This document shows positions 26,124-35,423 of a stretch of DNA of 64,000 nucleotides, piece after piece. Position 1 is the stretch's first letter, and each line of letters opens with the position of its first letter. A program made the translations under genes and the position numbers. Source of the stretch: JAEYZM01 sp943372195. Lineage in GTDB: Bacteria; Bacteroidota; Bacteroidia; Sphingobacteriales; Sphingobacteriaceae. The stretch is from contig CALRXS010000016.1 in assembly GCA_943372195.1 (NCBI GenBank), positions 1 through 64,000 on the forward strand, read 5' to 3'. The notes under the pieces were generated by a model. That model did no database searches and was not told the origin of the DNA. It worked only from the letters and a program-made list of their open reading frames with translations.

Positions 26124-26905
26124 TAGTCTCTCGAATATCCTTTCATAATGCCATTGCTAGAATTATTGATAAAGTCAACAATACCTTTTTTGATTGGTGA
26201 TTCTTGAACTTCTTTTTCAATAATATTTAGAGCATTAGAAATTGAATATCCTTTTACATAAAGAATTCTATAAATATTTTCTATTTGACGAATCTCATCA
26301 TCAGTAAATCCACGTCTTCTTAGTCCGACTGAATTTATACCAACATATGAAATCGGTTCACGTGCAGCTTTTGTGTAAGGAGGGACATTTTTACGAACCA
26401 ATGTACCACCAGCAACGAATGTATGCGCGCCAATAGTTAAGAACTGCCCTACAGCAGCCATACCTTCTAGTATTGCATAGTCTTCGATAGTAACATGACC
26501 AGCAAGATTTACATTGTTTGCAAGAATAATATTATTACCTAAAATGCAATCATGTGCGATATGAGCATATGCCATTAGTAAGCAATTTTTACCTATTGAT
26601 GTTTTATGACGATCATTGGTGCCCTTATTGATGGTTACACATTCTCTAATGACTGTGCCATCACCTACTTCGGCAATAGTAGGTTCTCCTTTATATTTTA
26701 AATCTTGTGGAATTGCTGATACTACGGCACCAGGAAAAATTTTGCAATTTTTACCAATTCTTGCACCATCCATGATGGTCACATTAGGGCCTATCCAAGT
26801 ACCTTCACCGATTTCAACATCTTCATATATTGTGCTGAAAGGCTCAATGGTTACATTAGCTGCAATTTTTGCTTTTGGATGTACTGATGCTAGCGAAGAT
26901 ATCAT
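26123..26905 (-). CDS. lpxA: UDP-N-acetylglucosamine acyltransferase LpxA
   Basis: The 260-residue protein carries out the first step of lipid A synthesis, 3-O-acylation of UDP-GlcNAc. It is a left-handed beta-helix of hexapeptide repeats over about 1-190, with the active-site segment AYAHIAHDC containing His115 and His118 (the second matches catalytic His125 of E. coli), then a C-terminal helical domain (GLRRRGFTDDEIRQI). It starts 9 nt after the lpxC/fabZ stop. Confidence 0.96.
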   Translation of the reverse strand: MISSLASVHPKAKIAANVTIEPFSTIYEDVEIGEGTWIGPNVTIMDGARIGKNCKIFPGAVVSAIPQDLKYKGEPTIAEVGDGTVIRECVTINKGTNDRHKTSIGKNCLLMAYAHIAHDCILGNNIILANNVNLAGHVTIEDYAILEGMAAVGQFLTIGAHTFVAGGTLVRKNVPPYTKAAREPISYVGINSVGLRRRGFTDDEIRQIENIYRILYVKGYSISNALNIIEKEVQESPIKKGIVDFINNSSNGIMKGYSRD

Positions 26906-26914
26906 TCGTATTAT

Positions 26915-28312
26915 TTAGCTTTTCTTAACAATTTGTGCCATTAATTCTGCTTCCATTACAATTTTGTCACCAACAAAGGCCGTGCCTCTCATTTGACAAA
27001 TACCTCTACGTATTGGAGCCATTAAATCAAGCCTAAATATAATAGTATCTCCCGGAAGTACCTTATCTTTAAAGCGTGCATTTTCAATTTTCATGAAATA
27101 TGTCCAGTAATTCTCCGGATCTTGTACTGTACTTAAAGCTAAAATACCACCTGTTTGCGCCATTGCCTCTATCTGCAAAACACCAGGCATCACTGGGTTT
27201 CCGGGGAAATGACCTTTGAAAAATTCTTCATTCATGGTCACATTTTTAACCCCTACTACGTGCTTGCTCGATAGTTCAGTAATTTTATCAATTAATAAAA
27301 ACGGCTGACGATGTGGTAAAATATTAGTGATTTCGTTGATATTGTAAACTGGGGTGTCATTCGGATTGTAATGAGGGATATTTTTCTTTGCTTTTTCTTT
27401 CTTAATCAATGCTTTAATCTTTTTAGCAAAGGCAACATTTGCCGCATGACCTGGGCGAGCTGCCATAATATGACCTTTTAAAGGCATACCAACTAAGGCT
27501 AAGTCACCAATTACATCTAGCAATTTATGACGAGCTGGCTCATTTTGATGTCTTAATTCAATATTATTTAAAATGCCTTCGCGTGCTACAGCAATTTTTT
27601 CACGGTTAAATAATTTTGCAAGGTGTTCTAATTCTTCTTCACTTACCACTTTATCAACCACTACTATTGCATTATTTAAGTCACCACCCTTAATAAGGTT
27701 ATGTTGTAAAAGCATTTCTAATTCATGTAAGAAACAGAAGGTTCTACATGATGCTATTTCTTTTTTGAATTCTGTGATTGATGATAATGATGCATGTTGA
27801 CTACCTAAAACTGGTGAATTATAGTCAACCATTACAGTTACTCTGTAATCATCAAGGTATGGCATCGCTGTCATTTCAACATGACGCTCAGGCTCAGAAT
27901 AGTATAAATTATTAGGTATTACGAAATATTCACGATCAGCATCTTGCTGTAAGAATCCGGTTTTTTCTAATTCTTCAATAAAAGGCATAGAACTACCATC
28001 CATAATAGGCGCCTCAGGGGCATCAATTTCGATTAAAACATTATCTATTTCTAATCCGGCTAAAGCAGCTAAAGTATGTTCTATAGTTGAAACGCTTGCA
28101 CCATTTTGAGTAATGGTAGTACCACGAGAAGTATCTGTTACATTGTCAACGTCTGCATCAATAATCGGAGAGCCTTCAATATCAACTCTTTGAAATTTAT
28201 ATCCGTGATTTTCAGGAGCTGGCTTAAAAGTCATTGTCACCTGTTTCCCCGTATGCAATCCGACCCCCACAACTGTAACTGGGGCCTTTAATGTGGTTTG
28301 TTTTACGTTCAT
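26915..28312 (-). CDS. lpxC: Bifunctional LpxC deacetylase / FabZ 3-hydroxyacyl-ACP dehydratase
   Basis: The 465-residue fusion joins two enzymes. LpxC (1 to about 310) deacetylates UDP-3-O-acyl-GlcNAc, with zinc ligands His79 (IEHTLAAL), His262 and Asp266 (RHKLLDVIGD), and catalytic Glu78. FabZ (about 325-465) dehydrates 3-hydroxyacyl-ACP, with His368 in GHFPGNPVMPG and Glu382 in IEAMAQ. Such fusion is characteristic of Bacteroidota and may balance hydroxy-acyl use between lipid A and membrane fatty acids. It lies between lpxD and lpxA, with its own promoter-like motif. Confidence 0.96.
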   Translation of the reverse strand: MNVKQTTLKAPVTVVGVGLHTGKQVTMTFKPAPENHGYKFQRVDIEGSPIIDADVDNVTDTSRGTTITQNGASVSTIEHTLAALAGLEIDNVLIEIDAPEAPIMDGSSMPFIEELEKTGFLQQDADREYFVIPNNLYYSEPERHVEMTAMPYLDDYRVTVMVDYNSPVLGSQHASLSSITEFKKEIASCRTFCFLHELEMLLQHNLIKGGDLNNAIVVVDKVVSEEELEHLAKLFNREKIAVAREGILNNIELRHQNEPARHKLLDVIGDLALVGMPLKGHIMAARPGHAANVAFAKKIKALIKKEKAKKNIPHYNPNDTPVYNINEITNILPHRQPFLLIDKITELSSKHVVGVKNVTMNEEFFKGHFPGNPVMPGVLQIEAMAQTGGILALSTVQDPENYWTYFMKIENARFKDKVLPGDTIIFRLDLMAPIRRGICQMRGTAFVGDKIVMEAELMAQIVKKS

Positions 28313-28331
28313 TCCTGTCGATTAATTCTGA

Positions 28332-28362
28332 CAAATGTATCTAGAAATGGCGTTTAAACAAA
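28332..28362 (-). promoter_or_regulatory. Promoter for lpxC/fabZ-lpxA
   Basis: On the minus strand a -33 TTTG (28362-28359) is followed after 19 nt by -7 TACATTTG (28339-28332), a full match to the Bacteroidota promoter pattern. It lies in the 65-nt gap between lpxD and lpxC, so lpxC/fabZ can be transcribed apart from lpxD. Confidence 0.65.
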
Positions 28363-28377
28363 ATTTATCAAACTAAA

Positions 28378-29418
28378 TTAAATGGTTTGTTTTAAATCTC
28401 GGAGCTTTTGTTCTAATTCCTCGATTTTTTTCTCTAAATCTGGTAGTCTTCTGTAAACGGCTTGCATCTTTAATGAGTCTCTAAATGGAGAAACTGGTGC
28501 ACCGTTCCACTGTTTATTCTCTTCTGTGATTGATTTTGAGATACCTGATTTCGCATTGATTTGAGAGCCCTTAGCAATGTTGATATGACCAACAATACCT
28601 ACTTGACCACCAATTATACAACTTTCTCCAATACGTGTACTTCCTGAGATACCCGACTGAGAAGCAATTACAGTGTTAACACCAACTTCAACGTTATGGG
28701 CTATTTGAATTAAATTATCTAGTTTAACACCTTTTTTGATGATAGTTGAGCCAATAGTAGCTCTGTCAATACTGGTGTTAGAGCCAATTTCAACATCATC
28801 TTCTATAATTACATTGCCAATTTGTGCAACTTTTTGAAATGAGCCATCTGCTTGTGGAGCAAATCCAAATCCATCGCTACCGATTACCGCACCTGAGTGA
28901 ATAATAACATTTTTGCCAATGTTGCAATCTGAATAAACTTTAACTCCTGCAAACAAGGTAGTTCCATCTTCAACTATCGAATTGTCACCAACATATGCTT
29001 GTGGGTAAATCTTAACATTATCTCCAATTTTTACGTTATGTCCGATGTATGCAAAGGCCCCTATATAGCAATCTTTACCAATTTTAGCAGATTTACTAAT
29101 GAAATTAGGTTCCTCGATGCCGTATTTATTAAGTTTTATGGTATTGTACTTTTCTAATAAAATAGAGAATGCACTATATGCATCATCAACTCTAATTAAC
29201 GTAGCTTGTATAGGTTTCTCCAATACAAGTGATTTATTGACAATAACTACTGAAGCTTCAGTGCTATATAAATAAGGTTCGTACTTAGGGTTTGATAAAA
29301 ATGATAAAGCTCCAATACGACCTTCTTCTATCTTAGCCAGAGAGGAAACAACTACATCCGGATTACCTTCAAGTTCACCGTTAAGTAATACACAAATTTC
29401 AGTTGCTTTAAATTGCAT
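28378..29418 (-). CDS. lpxD: UDP-3-O-(3-hydroxyacyl)glucosamine N-acyltransferase LpxD
   Basis: The 346-residue enzyme adds the second acyl chain in lipid A synthesis. It has an N-terminal uridine-binding domain (1 to about 100, ISEG-like GALSFLSNPKY), a hexapeptide beta-helix (about 105-310, including IGSDGFGFAP and the active-site region IQIAHNVEVG), and a C-terminal coiled tail rich in Glu and Lys. It is first in the lpx cluster, with an HD phosphohydrolase gene upstream. Confidence 0.96.
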   Translation of the reverse strand: MQFKATEICVLLNGELEGNPDVVVSSLAKIEEGRIGALSFLSNPKYEPYLYSTEASVVIVNKSLVLEKPIQATLIRVDDAYSAFSILLEKYNTIKLNKYGIEEPNFISKSAKIGKDCYIGAFAYIGHNVKIGDNVKIYPQAYVGDNSIVEDGTTLFAGVKVYSDCNIGKNVIIHSGAVIGSDGFGFAPQADGSFQKVAQIGNVIIEDDVEIGSNTSIDRATIGSTIIKKGVKLDNLIQIAHNVEVGVNTVIASQSGISGSTRIGESCIIGGQVGIVGHINIAKGSQINAKSGISKSITEENKQWNGAPVSPFRDSLKMQAVYRRLPDLEKKIEELEQKLRDLKQTI

Positions 29419-29449
29419 TATACAAAATTAAAATTATATGCTTATGCTG

Positions 29450-29457
29450 CAAATGTA
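29450..29457 (-). promoter_or_regulatory. Possible -7 promoter element of lpxD
   Basis: TACATTTG on the minus strand fits TAnnTTTG and lies 32 nt before the lpxD ATG. No -33 TTTG is visible at 19-21 nt. Confidence 0.4.
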
Positions 29458-29493
29458 AGATTAAAAAAACGGAATTATTTTCTCAACAATTAG

Positions 29494-30714
29494 CTAGTAC
29501 TTTGGGTAACAGAGATAATACTTTTTAACATTCCTCGTCAATGCCTCTACATTAAGTCCGTCTGAGGCTATCGCCACATCCTGTAATACATCGTTCTTCG
29601 TCAATATATATATATTGCCAATTTCCGGATTATAGGCATTATTGTTAATAATTCCTTCGAATACGAAATAATCGGCATCATTTACACTTATATTAAAGCG
29701 CTCCATACATTCATTTTTCTTAAGAACTAAATATTGTTGATCTATCTCTTCATTTGAAAGTTCTATAGAATATAAATTACGAGCCACCAAGTCAGCACAT
29801 AATCTCGATAAAATGAGGTCTTCATGCGATTGCCATACTTTTATTGCAGAATAGATGTCGTGGTCATCTAATTGCGAAAAGGCATTTAAGTATTTTGAAT
29901 TACTCTGGAAGTCAACTAGACTTAAGTTTTGTTTTAAGAAGGTAGAGAAATCAGGACTCGCAAATAACTCAGCGCCTAACAATGAAATTTCTTTTGCGCG
30001 TTTTAAAATTTTATAAAGTAATTGTTCGGCCGATAAAACAGTTTTATGAAAATACACTTGCCAATACATCAATCGACGAGCAATTAAAAATTTCTCTACA
30101 GAGTAAATGCCTTTCTCTTCAATGACTAATAAATCTTCTTTCACCGAAATCATTTTCAAAATTCTGTCGAAGCCAATAACGCCTTCTGATACCCCTGTAT
30201 AAAAACTATCTCTATTTAAATAATCCATTCGGTCCATATCTAATTGACCCGAAACCATTTGATGTAAAAATTTCTTATGGTATTTATTTTCGAAAATTTC
30301 TATTGCTAAACTAAGTCGACCATTGAATTGATTGTTCAATTCTTTCATGAATAATATTGATAATGATTCATGATGAACCTCTGGTACGATACATGATTCA
30401 AGAGCATGTGAAAATGGTCCATGTCCGATATCATGTAACAATATAGCAATCGTTACTGCCTCAGCTTCTTCTTCGGTAATTTCTATTTTCTTGTAACGCA
30501 GACTCTCAATTGCAATGCCCATCAAGTGCATTGCACCCAATGCATGATGAAAACGTGTATGCAATGCACCCGGGTAAACCAAATGGGTTAATCCTAACTG
30601 CTTGATATTACGCAATCTCTGAAAATACGGATGTTCAATTAAATCGAACACTATCTCATAAGGCACACTTATGAAACCATACACAGGGTCATTAAATATT
30701 TTCTTTTTATTCAA
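29494..30714 (-). CDS. HD-domain phosphohydrolase (dNTPase/SAMHD-like)
   Basis: The 406-residue protein contains the HD metal site: His56 (RFHHALG), His94-Asp95 (LLHDIGHGPFSHALE) and a later Asp in QLDMDRMDYLNRDS. It resembles the SAMHD1-like/YdhJ group of dNTP triphosphohydrolases and related (d)NTPases. The start is TTG at 30714, since TAG lies two codons upstream and no ATG is available. It is divergent from porX and upstream of lpxD. The precise nucleotide substrate is not predictable. Confidence 0.85.
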   Translation of the reverse strand: MNKKKIFNDPVYGFISVPYEIVFDLIEHPYFQRLRNIKQLGLTHLVYPGALHTRFHHALGAMHLMGIAIESLRYKKIEITEEEAEAVTIAILLHDIGHGPFSHALESCIVPEVHHESLSILFMKELNNQFNGRLSLAIEIFENKYHKKFLHQMVSGQLDMDRMDYLNRDSFYTGVSEGVIGFDRILKMISVKEDLLVIEEKGIYSVEKFLIARRLMYWQVYFHKTVLSAEQLLYKILKRAKEISLLGAELFASPDFSTFLKQNLSLVDFQSNSKYLNAFSQLDDHDIYSAIKVWQSHEDLILSRLCADLVARNLYSIELSNEEIDQQYLVLKKNECMERFNISVNDADYFVFEGIINNNAYNPEIGNIYILTKNDVLQDVAIASDGLNVEALTRNVKKYYLCYPKY

Positions 30715-30776
30715 GGTCTAAACAATAAAAGCGAATTAATTCGTTAATTTTAACAGAATCAAATATAAAATAAAGG

Positions 30777-32327
30777 ATGCAAGAAACAATCATATTGTGG
30801 GCCGATGATGAAATTGACTTATTGAAACCTCATATTCTCTTTTTAGAAGATAAAGGTTATAAAGTTATTAGTAGAACGAATGGTTCTGATGCATTAGATG
30901 TATTGAAATCAACTTATGTTGATTTAGTTTTTTTAGATGAAAACATGCCAGGCTTATCGGGTTTAGAGACTTTACAAGCAATTAAGAGTTTTAATAACGA
31001 TATACCCGTGGTATTAATCACAAAGAATGAAGAAGAGTATTTAATGGAAGATGCAATTGGTAGTAAAATTGCCGATTACCTTATAAAACCTGTAAACCCT
31101 AAACAAATATTGTTGACGATTAAAAAGTTGGTTGACAATAAGAGATTAGTTACTGAAAAAACTACTTCAGCATATCAGCAGGAGTTTAGAAACCTCGGAC
31201 TTGCGTTAAACGATGTATCGAATTTAAGTGAATGGAAAGAGGTTTATAAAAAATTAGTTTTCTGGGAACTTGAACTTGAGAAATTAGAAGACTCTGGCAT
31301 GCATGAAATTTTAACTTTACAAAAATCTGAAGCGAATAAATTATTTTCAAAGTTTGTAGAGAAGAATTATTTGAAATGGTTAAAAGATGAAGACAATGCT
31401 CCTTTGCAATCACATCAATTGATGAAGAGCAAAGTGTTTCCTCATATTTCTGATTCTATACCTACTTTTTTTGTCTTAATAGATAATTTAAGATATGATC
31501 AATGGAGAGTAATTGCTCCAATGATTAATGATTATTTCAGATTAGAAGAAGAAGAGATTTATACAAGTATTTTACCTACTGCAACACAGTATGCGAGGAA
31601 TGCGATTTTTTCAGGACTTATGCCATCAGAGATGGAGAAGCGTTACCCTAAGTTATGGAAGAACGATGAAGATGAAGGTGGTAAAAATATGCATGAAGAA
31701 GATTTCTTAAAAGAACATTTATTTCGTGCTCGAAAAAACTGGAAAGTATCATATACCAAAGTTGTGAATAATGATCAAGGGAAAGATCTAGTAGATAGTA
31801 TACATCAGAAATTCAATAATCAATTAAATGTTATTGTTTATAATTTTGTTGACATGTTATCTCATGCTCGATCTGAGATGGAAATCATTAAAGAGTTAGC
31901 ACCTGATGAAGCTGCGTATCGCTCCATTACTAAATCGTGGTTTGAACATTCTCCATTGATTGAAGCGTTGAAGAAGATTTCGCAAAAGCCTGCAAGATTG
32001 ATCATCACTACTGATCACGGTACCATCCGTGTAAAGAATCCAAGTAAAGTTATAGGAGATAGAAGTGTAAATTCAAACCTTAGATATAAGCAAGGTAAAA
32101 ATTTAAACTACCAAGCTAAAGATGTTTTCGAAGTAAAGAATCCTATTGATGCGTTTTTACCAAGAGTAAATGTAAGTCAAGCTTTCATTTTTGCTAAAGA
32201 AGATACTTATTTTGTTTATCAAAATAATTACAATCAATACGTGAATTATTTTGCAGATACATTTCAACATGGTGGTATTTCATTAGAAGAGATGTTGATA
32301 CCTTATTCAGTATTTACTTCTAAATAA
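30777..32327 (+). CDS. porX: PorX, T9SS response regulator with PglZ domain
   Basis: The 516-residue protein has a receiver domain (1 to about 120) with phospho-acceptor Asp54 in VFLDENMPG and a conserved Lys in YLIKPVNP. It is fused to an alkaline-phosphatase-like PglZ domain (about 215-510), with TQYARNAIFSGLMP and the metal-binding TTDHG. PorX controls type IX secretion genes with the kinase PorY and the sigma factor SigP; PorX of related species hydrolyses linear oligonucleotides. It links with gldD, gldE and the T9SS cargo at 21579-24254. PorY is not in this window. Confidence 0.93.
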   Translation: MQETIILWADDEIDLLKPHILFLEDKGYKVISRTNGSDALDVLKSTYVDLVFLDENMPGLSGLETLQAIKSFNNDIPVVLITKNEEEYLMEDAIGSKIADYLIKPVNPKQILLTIKKLVDNKRLVTEKTTSAYQQEFRNLGLALNDVSNLSEWKEVYKKLVFWELELEKLEDSGMHEILTLQKSEANKLFSKFVEKNYLKWLKDEDNAPLQSHQLMKSKVFPHISDSIPTFFVLIDNLRYDQWRVIAPMINDYFRLEEEEIYTSILPTATQYARNAIFSGLMPSEMEKRYPKLWKNDEDEGGKNMHEEDFLKEHLFRARKNWKVSYTKVVNNDQGKDLVDSIHQKFNNQLNVIVYNFVDMLSHARSEMEIIKELAPDEAAYRSITKSWFEHSPLIEALKKISQKPARLIITTDHGTIRVKNPSKVIGDRSVNSNLRYKQGKNLNYQAKDVFEVKNPIDAFLPRVNVSQAFIFAKEDTYFVYQNNYNQYVNYFADTFQHGGISLEEMLIPYSVFTSK

Positions 32328-32345
32328 ATTCAGAATGAGAAGAAT

Positions 32346-32801
32346 TTATTTTTTTAAATTCTTCTCATAAATCTCAATCCATTTTTTTACCGTCATTTTC
32401 TTCATCAATTCTCCAATTAAGTCAAATGGTATTTGATCGAATTTTTTAAATCGAACACAGCTCTTACCAATATCTAATTTTTGAGCGGTATGTTTTGGAT
32501 ATTCAGTTATAAACCAATTATACAATTCAGGGTCTGCATACATACCCATATGATAAAAGTTGATTGAATTTTTTTGTGATGCAATTGATGCAAATGGTAA
32601 TGGTTCGATGGGTTTGCAATGATAACCAGCTGGGTATATTGTATGAGGAACTACATAACCTAAAGCACCATAACTTATTGCTGGTTCAAAACCTTTAGGT
32701 AAATTTTTAACGATCACATTATGTAATTTATTGAATTCTACAATTCTATCTTCAGGTAGATTAGTTAGAATTTCTTCTACAGTTTTTCCTTCTGCTTTCA
32801 T
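32346..32801 (-). CDS. DUF1801 / iron-chaperone-like small protein
   Basis: The 151-residue protein matches the DUF1801 (YdhG-like) family: AEGKTVEEILTNLPEDR, ISYGALGYVVPHTIYPAGY, INFYHMGMYADPELYNWF and GKSCVRFKKFDQIPFDLIGE. The fold resembles frataxin-like/YjbR domains, and a few members were linked to iron handling, but the biochemical role is not established. It sits between porX and the TonB receptor, convergent with porX. Confidence 0.8.
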   Translation of the reverse strand: MKAEGKTVEEILTNLPEDRIVEFNKLHNVIVKNLPKGFEPAISYGALGYVVPHTIYPAGYHCKPIEPLPFASIASQKNSINFYHMGMYADPELYNWFITEYPKHTAQKLDIGKSCVRFKKFDQIPFDLIGELMKKMTVKKWIEIYEKNLKK

Positions 32802-32812
32802 ATTACTAATAT

Positions 32813-32839
32813 AAAAAAAGGGGCGGATATTATCCGCCC
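32813..32839 (-). terminator. Terminator of the TonB-dependent receptor gene
   Basis: On the minus strand a GGGCGGATA stem (32831-32839 with 32821-32829) is followed by CCTTTTTTTA, a standard intrinsic terminator just after the receptor stop at 32847. Confidence 0.82.
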
Positions 32840-32846
32840 ATACAGA

Positions 32847-35249
32847 TTAAAATCTAAAGTTTAAAGCTAACATATAATTTCTGCCAGCTTGTGGGTAATA
32901 GTAATTATAAATATTTTCTTGTGTGCCGTTCATGAGACTAAAGGTATAACCATTAGCTTCATAAACTTCGTTGAATACATTGTTGATTTTTAAAATTAAA
33001 CTTAAATGCGGAATAATTTTGTTCACTTTTAAATTATAGTCGATAAATAAGTCATTGACAAAAAATGCATCTATGCTTTTTAAGTCACTCGATGTATTAT
33101 CTAAATATTGTTTACCTACATACTTTGATTCTAAAGATAAAAACATGTTATTGATAATTTGTACTCTAGCTCTAGTTGATGCTACTAAGCTTGGAGCAAA
33201 AGAAATATCTGTGTTTTTATAATCACGTACGACTGATAATGCATAGGTGTTTTCATCGTAGATGTATTCTTTAAATTCTTTGATTTTATTTTGACTCATA
33301 TTTAAAGCTCCAGATAAGCTAAACTTATTTGAATAGTTCCAAGCACCCGATAATTCAATACCAGATCTATAACTACTAGGAGTATTTATTCTTAAATATT
33401 CGCCCACATTATTTACTTCACCTGTTAGTACTAATTGATTTACGTAATACATATAGTAGTAGTTCGCTTCCCAAGAAAATTTATTTCTTCTCTTCTTCCA
33501 TCCTAATTCAAAATCATGCAACTGCTCAGGTTTAGGTGCTTGTCCGTTTACCATTCCATTAATCAAATCATCTCGATTAGGTTCTTTATTAGCCATACCG
33601 TAACTGAAATAAATTAATTCGTTAGGTGATTTGGTATATGATACGCCGGCCTTCGGATTAAAGAAATTGAATTTATGGCTTTGGTCCAATACTACTTGAT
33701 CTTTATTAGTTCCATTTATGGTGTAATCAACAAATCTTACTTGTAAATCGATAAATGCATTCCACTTTTTATTGATATCGTAATTTACTTTTGCATACGT
33801 ATTAAATTCTTGTTTAATACCCCAGCCTTCATAAAATCTTTGATTAGGTCTAATTGTTGCTGAGTTTTCTGCCCATACAACTTCACCAAAATGTTCACCT
33901 CTGTAATCATTCGCTGCACCACCAATTGTAATTCTTAAATTGTTATTATTGTTATATTCCCAACTGTAAACTACACCCCAAAATTCATTTCTTAACCATC
34001 GTCTTCTTAATATATCAGATTGAGTGATAGTATCATTACCAACAATAATATCATCTGCTAAATAACTCGACAAACTTTGATCAGCCCTATACTCCTGAAA
34101 AAATCCTTGTCCGCGTGTAAAATGATAACCAATATTAAAATGATTTCTTGAATTCAATTTAAATGATTCAAAAACTTGATAGTGATCTTGTTGATAGTTG
34201 TCATATTGATCACCGTACTCGTCAGAAATCGGATTGTATTTTCTATTAGTTGCTAGAGAGTCTTGTGGAACACCTCCCCAAGCTAAAAATGTTTTCTCTT
34301 GTCCAGAAAACACATTGAACTTTAACAAATGTCTTTCATCTCTATATGATGCAGAGGTAAAAAATGATTTCAAAATACCCGAACTTCCATTTACGTAACC
34401 AACTGACGAGATTTTAGATAATCGACCACTAAAATTCCAATGATTGTTTATTAATCCTGTGTTTACTTTTGCCGTATATTTTTCTATTTCATTTTTATGA
34501 AATACATTTTTTAAATCAAAAGTACCATGTGTAATATTTACTTCAGCATAAGCAGTATCGGGCATTTCATCAGTTTGAATATTTATGCTTGCACCAAATG
34601 CACCTGCACCATTTGTTGAAGTACCAACACCTCTTTGTACTTGTATGTTTTCTACGGATGATGCAAAGTCTGGAATGTTTACAGTAAATGTACCTTGTGA
34701 TTCAGCATCATTTAATGGTATACCATTAATAGTTAAATTAGTACGTGTTTGGTCAGTACCACGAATACGAATACCTGTATAACCAATTCCGTTTCCTGCA
34801 TCAGAAGTGATTACAACTGAAGGTATTTGATTTAAAATATAAGGCAAGTCTTGTCCGACGTTAGTTTTCTCGATATAATTCTTATCAACTGTACTAAATG
34901 TGCCGGCAGTTTTCTCATCGATACGAGTTGCAGATACTAATACTTCTTCAGAAACATAAGTATTTTTTCGAAGCTTAAAAGTGTTTTGTTTTTTCAGATC
35001 TACTAATGCATTGAAATTTTGATATCCGATCATTTTAATTTCAAGCTGAATTTTTGATGATTTGTTTTTAAACAGATATTCACCATTCGCATCAGTTTGA
35101 GCGATGATAGAGCCATCAATACTGATTGTAGCACCAGGTAGTAGAATGGCATTTTCATCTAATACCTTTAGGGTAAAAGACTCTTGTGCAAAGACATTTA
35201 AACTCAATAATATGAGTAATAATGTTGCGTAATTTTTTTTAATAAACAT
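32847..35249 (-). CDS. TonB-dependent outer membrane receptor, probably for thiamine or a precursor
   Basis: The 800-residue protein has a signal peptide (MFIKKNYATLLLILLSLNVFAQ), a carboxypeptidase-regulatory-like domain (22-100, VLDENAILLPGATISIDG), a plug (about 105-225, with GIGYTGIRIRGTDQTRTNLT) and a long beta-barrel ending in an aromatic residue (LNFRF). TonB energy would drive uptake of a ligand across the outer membrane. The TPP riboswitch upstream makes thiamine, or a pyrimidine/thiazole precursor, the best guess; plain iron-siderophore uptake is less likely. A terminator follows directly. Confidence 0.9.
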   Translation of the reverse strand: MFIKKNYATLLLILLSLNVFAQESFTLKVLDENAILLPGATISIDGSIIAQTDANGEYLFKNKSSKIQLEIKMIGYQNFNALVDLKKQNTFKLRKNTYVSEEVLVSATRIDEKTAGTFSTVDKNYIEKTNVGQDLPYILNQIPSVVITSDAGNGIGYTGIRIRGTDQTRTNLTINGIPLNDAESQGTFTVNIPDFASSVENIQVQRGVGTSTNGAGAFGASINIQTDEMPDTAYAEVNITHGTFDLKNVFHKNEIEKYTAKVNTGLINNHWNFSGRLSKISSVGYVNGSSGILKSFFTSASYRDERHLLKFNVFSGQEKTFLAWGGVPQDSLATNRKYNPISDEYGDQYDNYQQDHYQVFESFKLNSRNHFNIGYHFTRGQGFFQEYRADQSLSSYLADDIIVGNDTITQSDILRRRWLRNEFWGVVYSWEYNNNNNLRITIGGAANDYRGEHFGEVVWAENSATIRPNQRFYEGWGIKQEFNTYAKVNYDINKKWNAFIDLQVRFVDYTINGTNKDQVVLDQSHKFNFFNPKAGVSYTKSPNELIYFSYGMANKEPNRDDLINGMVNGQAPKPEQLHDFELGWKKRRNKFSWEANYYYMYYVNQLVLTGEVNNVGEYLRINTPSSYRSGIELSGAWNYSNKFSLSGALNMSQNKIKEFKEYIYDENTYALSVVRDYKNTDISFAPSLVASTRARVQIINNMFLSLESKYVGKQYLDNTSSDLKSIDAFFVNDLFIDYNLKVNKIIPHLSLILKINNVFNEVYEANGYTFSLMNGTQENIYNYYYPQAGRNYMLALNFRF

Positions 35250-35311
35250 TTTATTTAATTAAGTATAAAACCTCAGATAGCAAGGGATTGGCTATCCTAC
35301 AACGATTTTAT

Positions 35312-35397
35312 CACCTCATCCCTTCGGCGGCATTATCCGCATCAGGTTCTATGGGTATTATCTCAGGCTCCGTGTTATGGAACCACCCCTTTGAGCA
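35312..35397 (-). ncRNA. TPP (THI-box) riboswitch
   Basis: Read on the minus strand, the sequence contains the conserved TPP-riboswitch blocks in order: GGGGTG, CTGAGA, ACCC, GAACCTGATGCGGATAATGC and AAGGGA. Terminal stem P1 pairs CTCA with TGAG (35395-35392 with 35318-35315). The aptamer lies 63 nt upstream of the TonB receptor ATG on the same strand. TPP binding normally switches genes off, so the receptor should be made when thiamine is scarce. Confidence 0.93.
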
Positions 35398-35400
35398 ATA

Positions 35401-35408
35401 CAAAACTA
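35401..35408 (-). promoter_or_regulatory. -7 promoter element of the TPP-riboswitch transcript
   Basis: TAGTTTTG on the minus strand matches TAnnTTTG and ends four nt before the riboswitch, so transcription would start right at the aptamer's 5' end. The promoter lies beside the 3' end of the GNAT gene. Confidence 0.55.
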
Positions 35409-35423
35409 TAGATAAAAATTGAA

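Noticed and set aside
32335..32368. 14-bp inverted repeat at the end of porX
   Set aside because: It lacks a T run in both directions and overlaps the coding end of the DUF1801 gene, so I do not call it a terminator.
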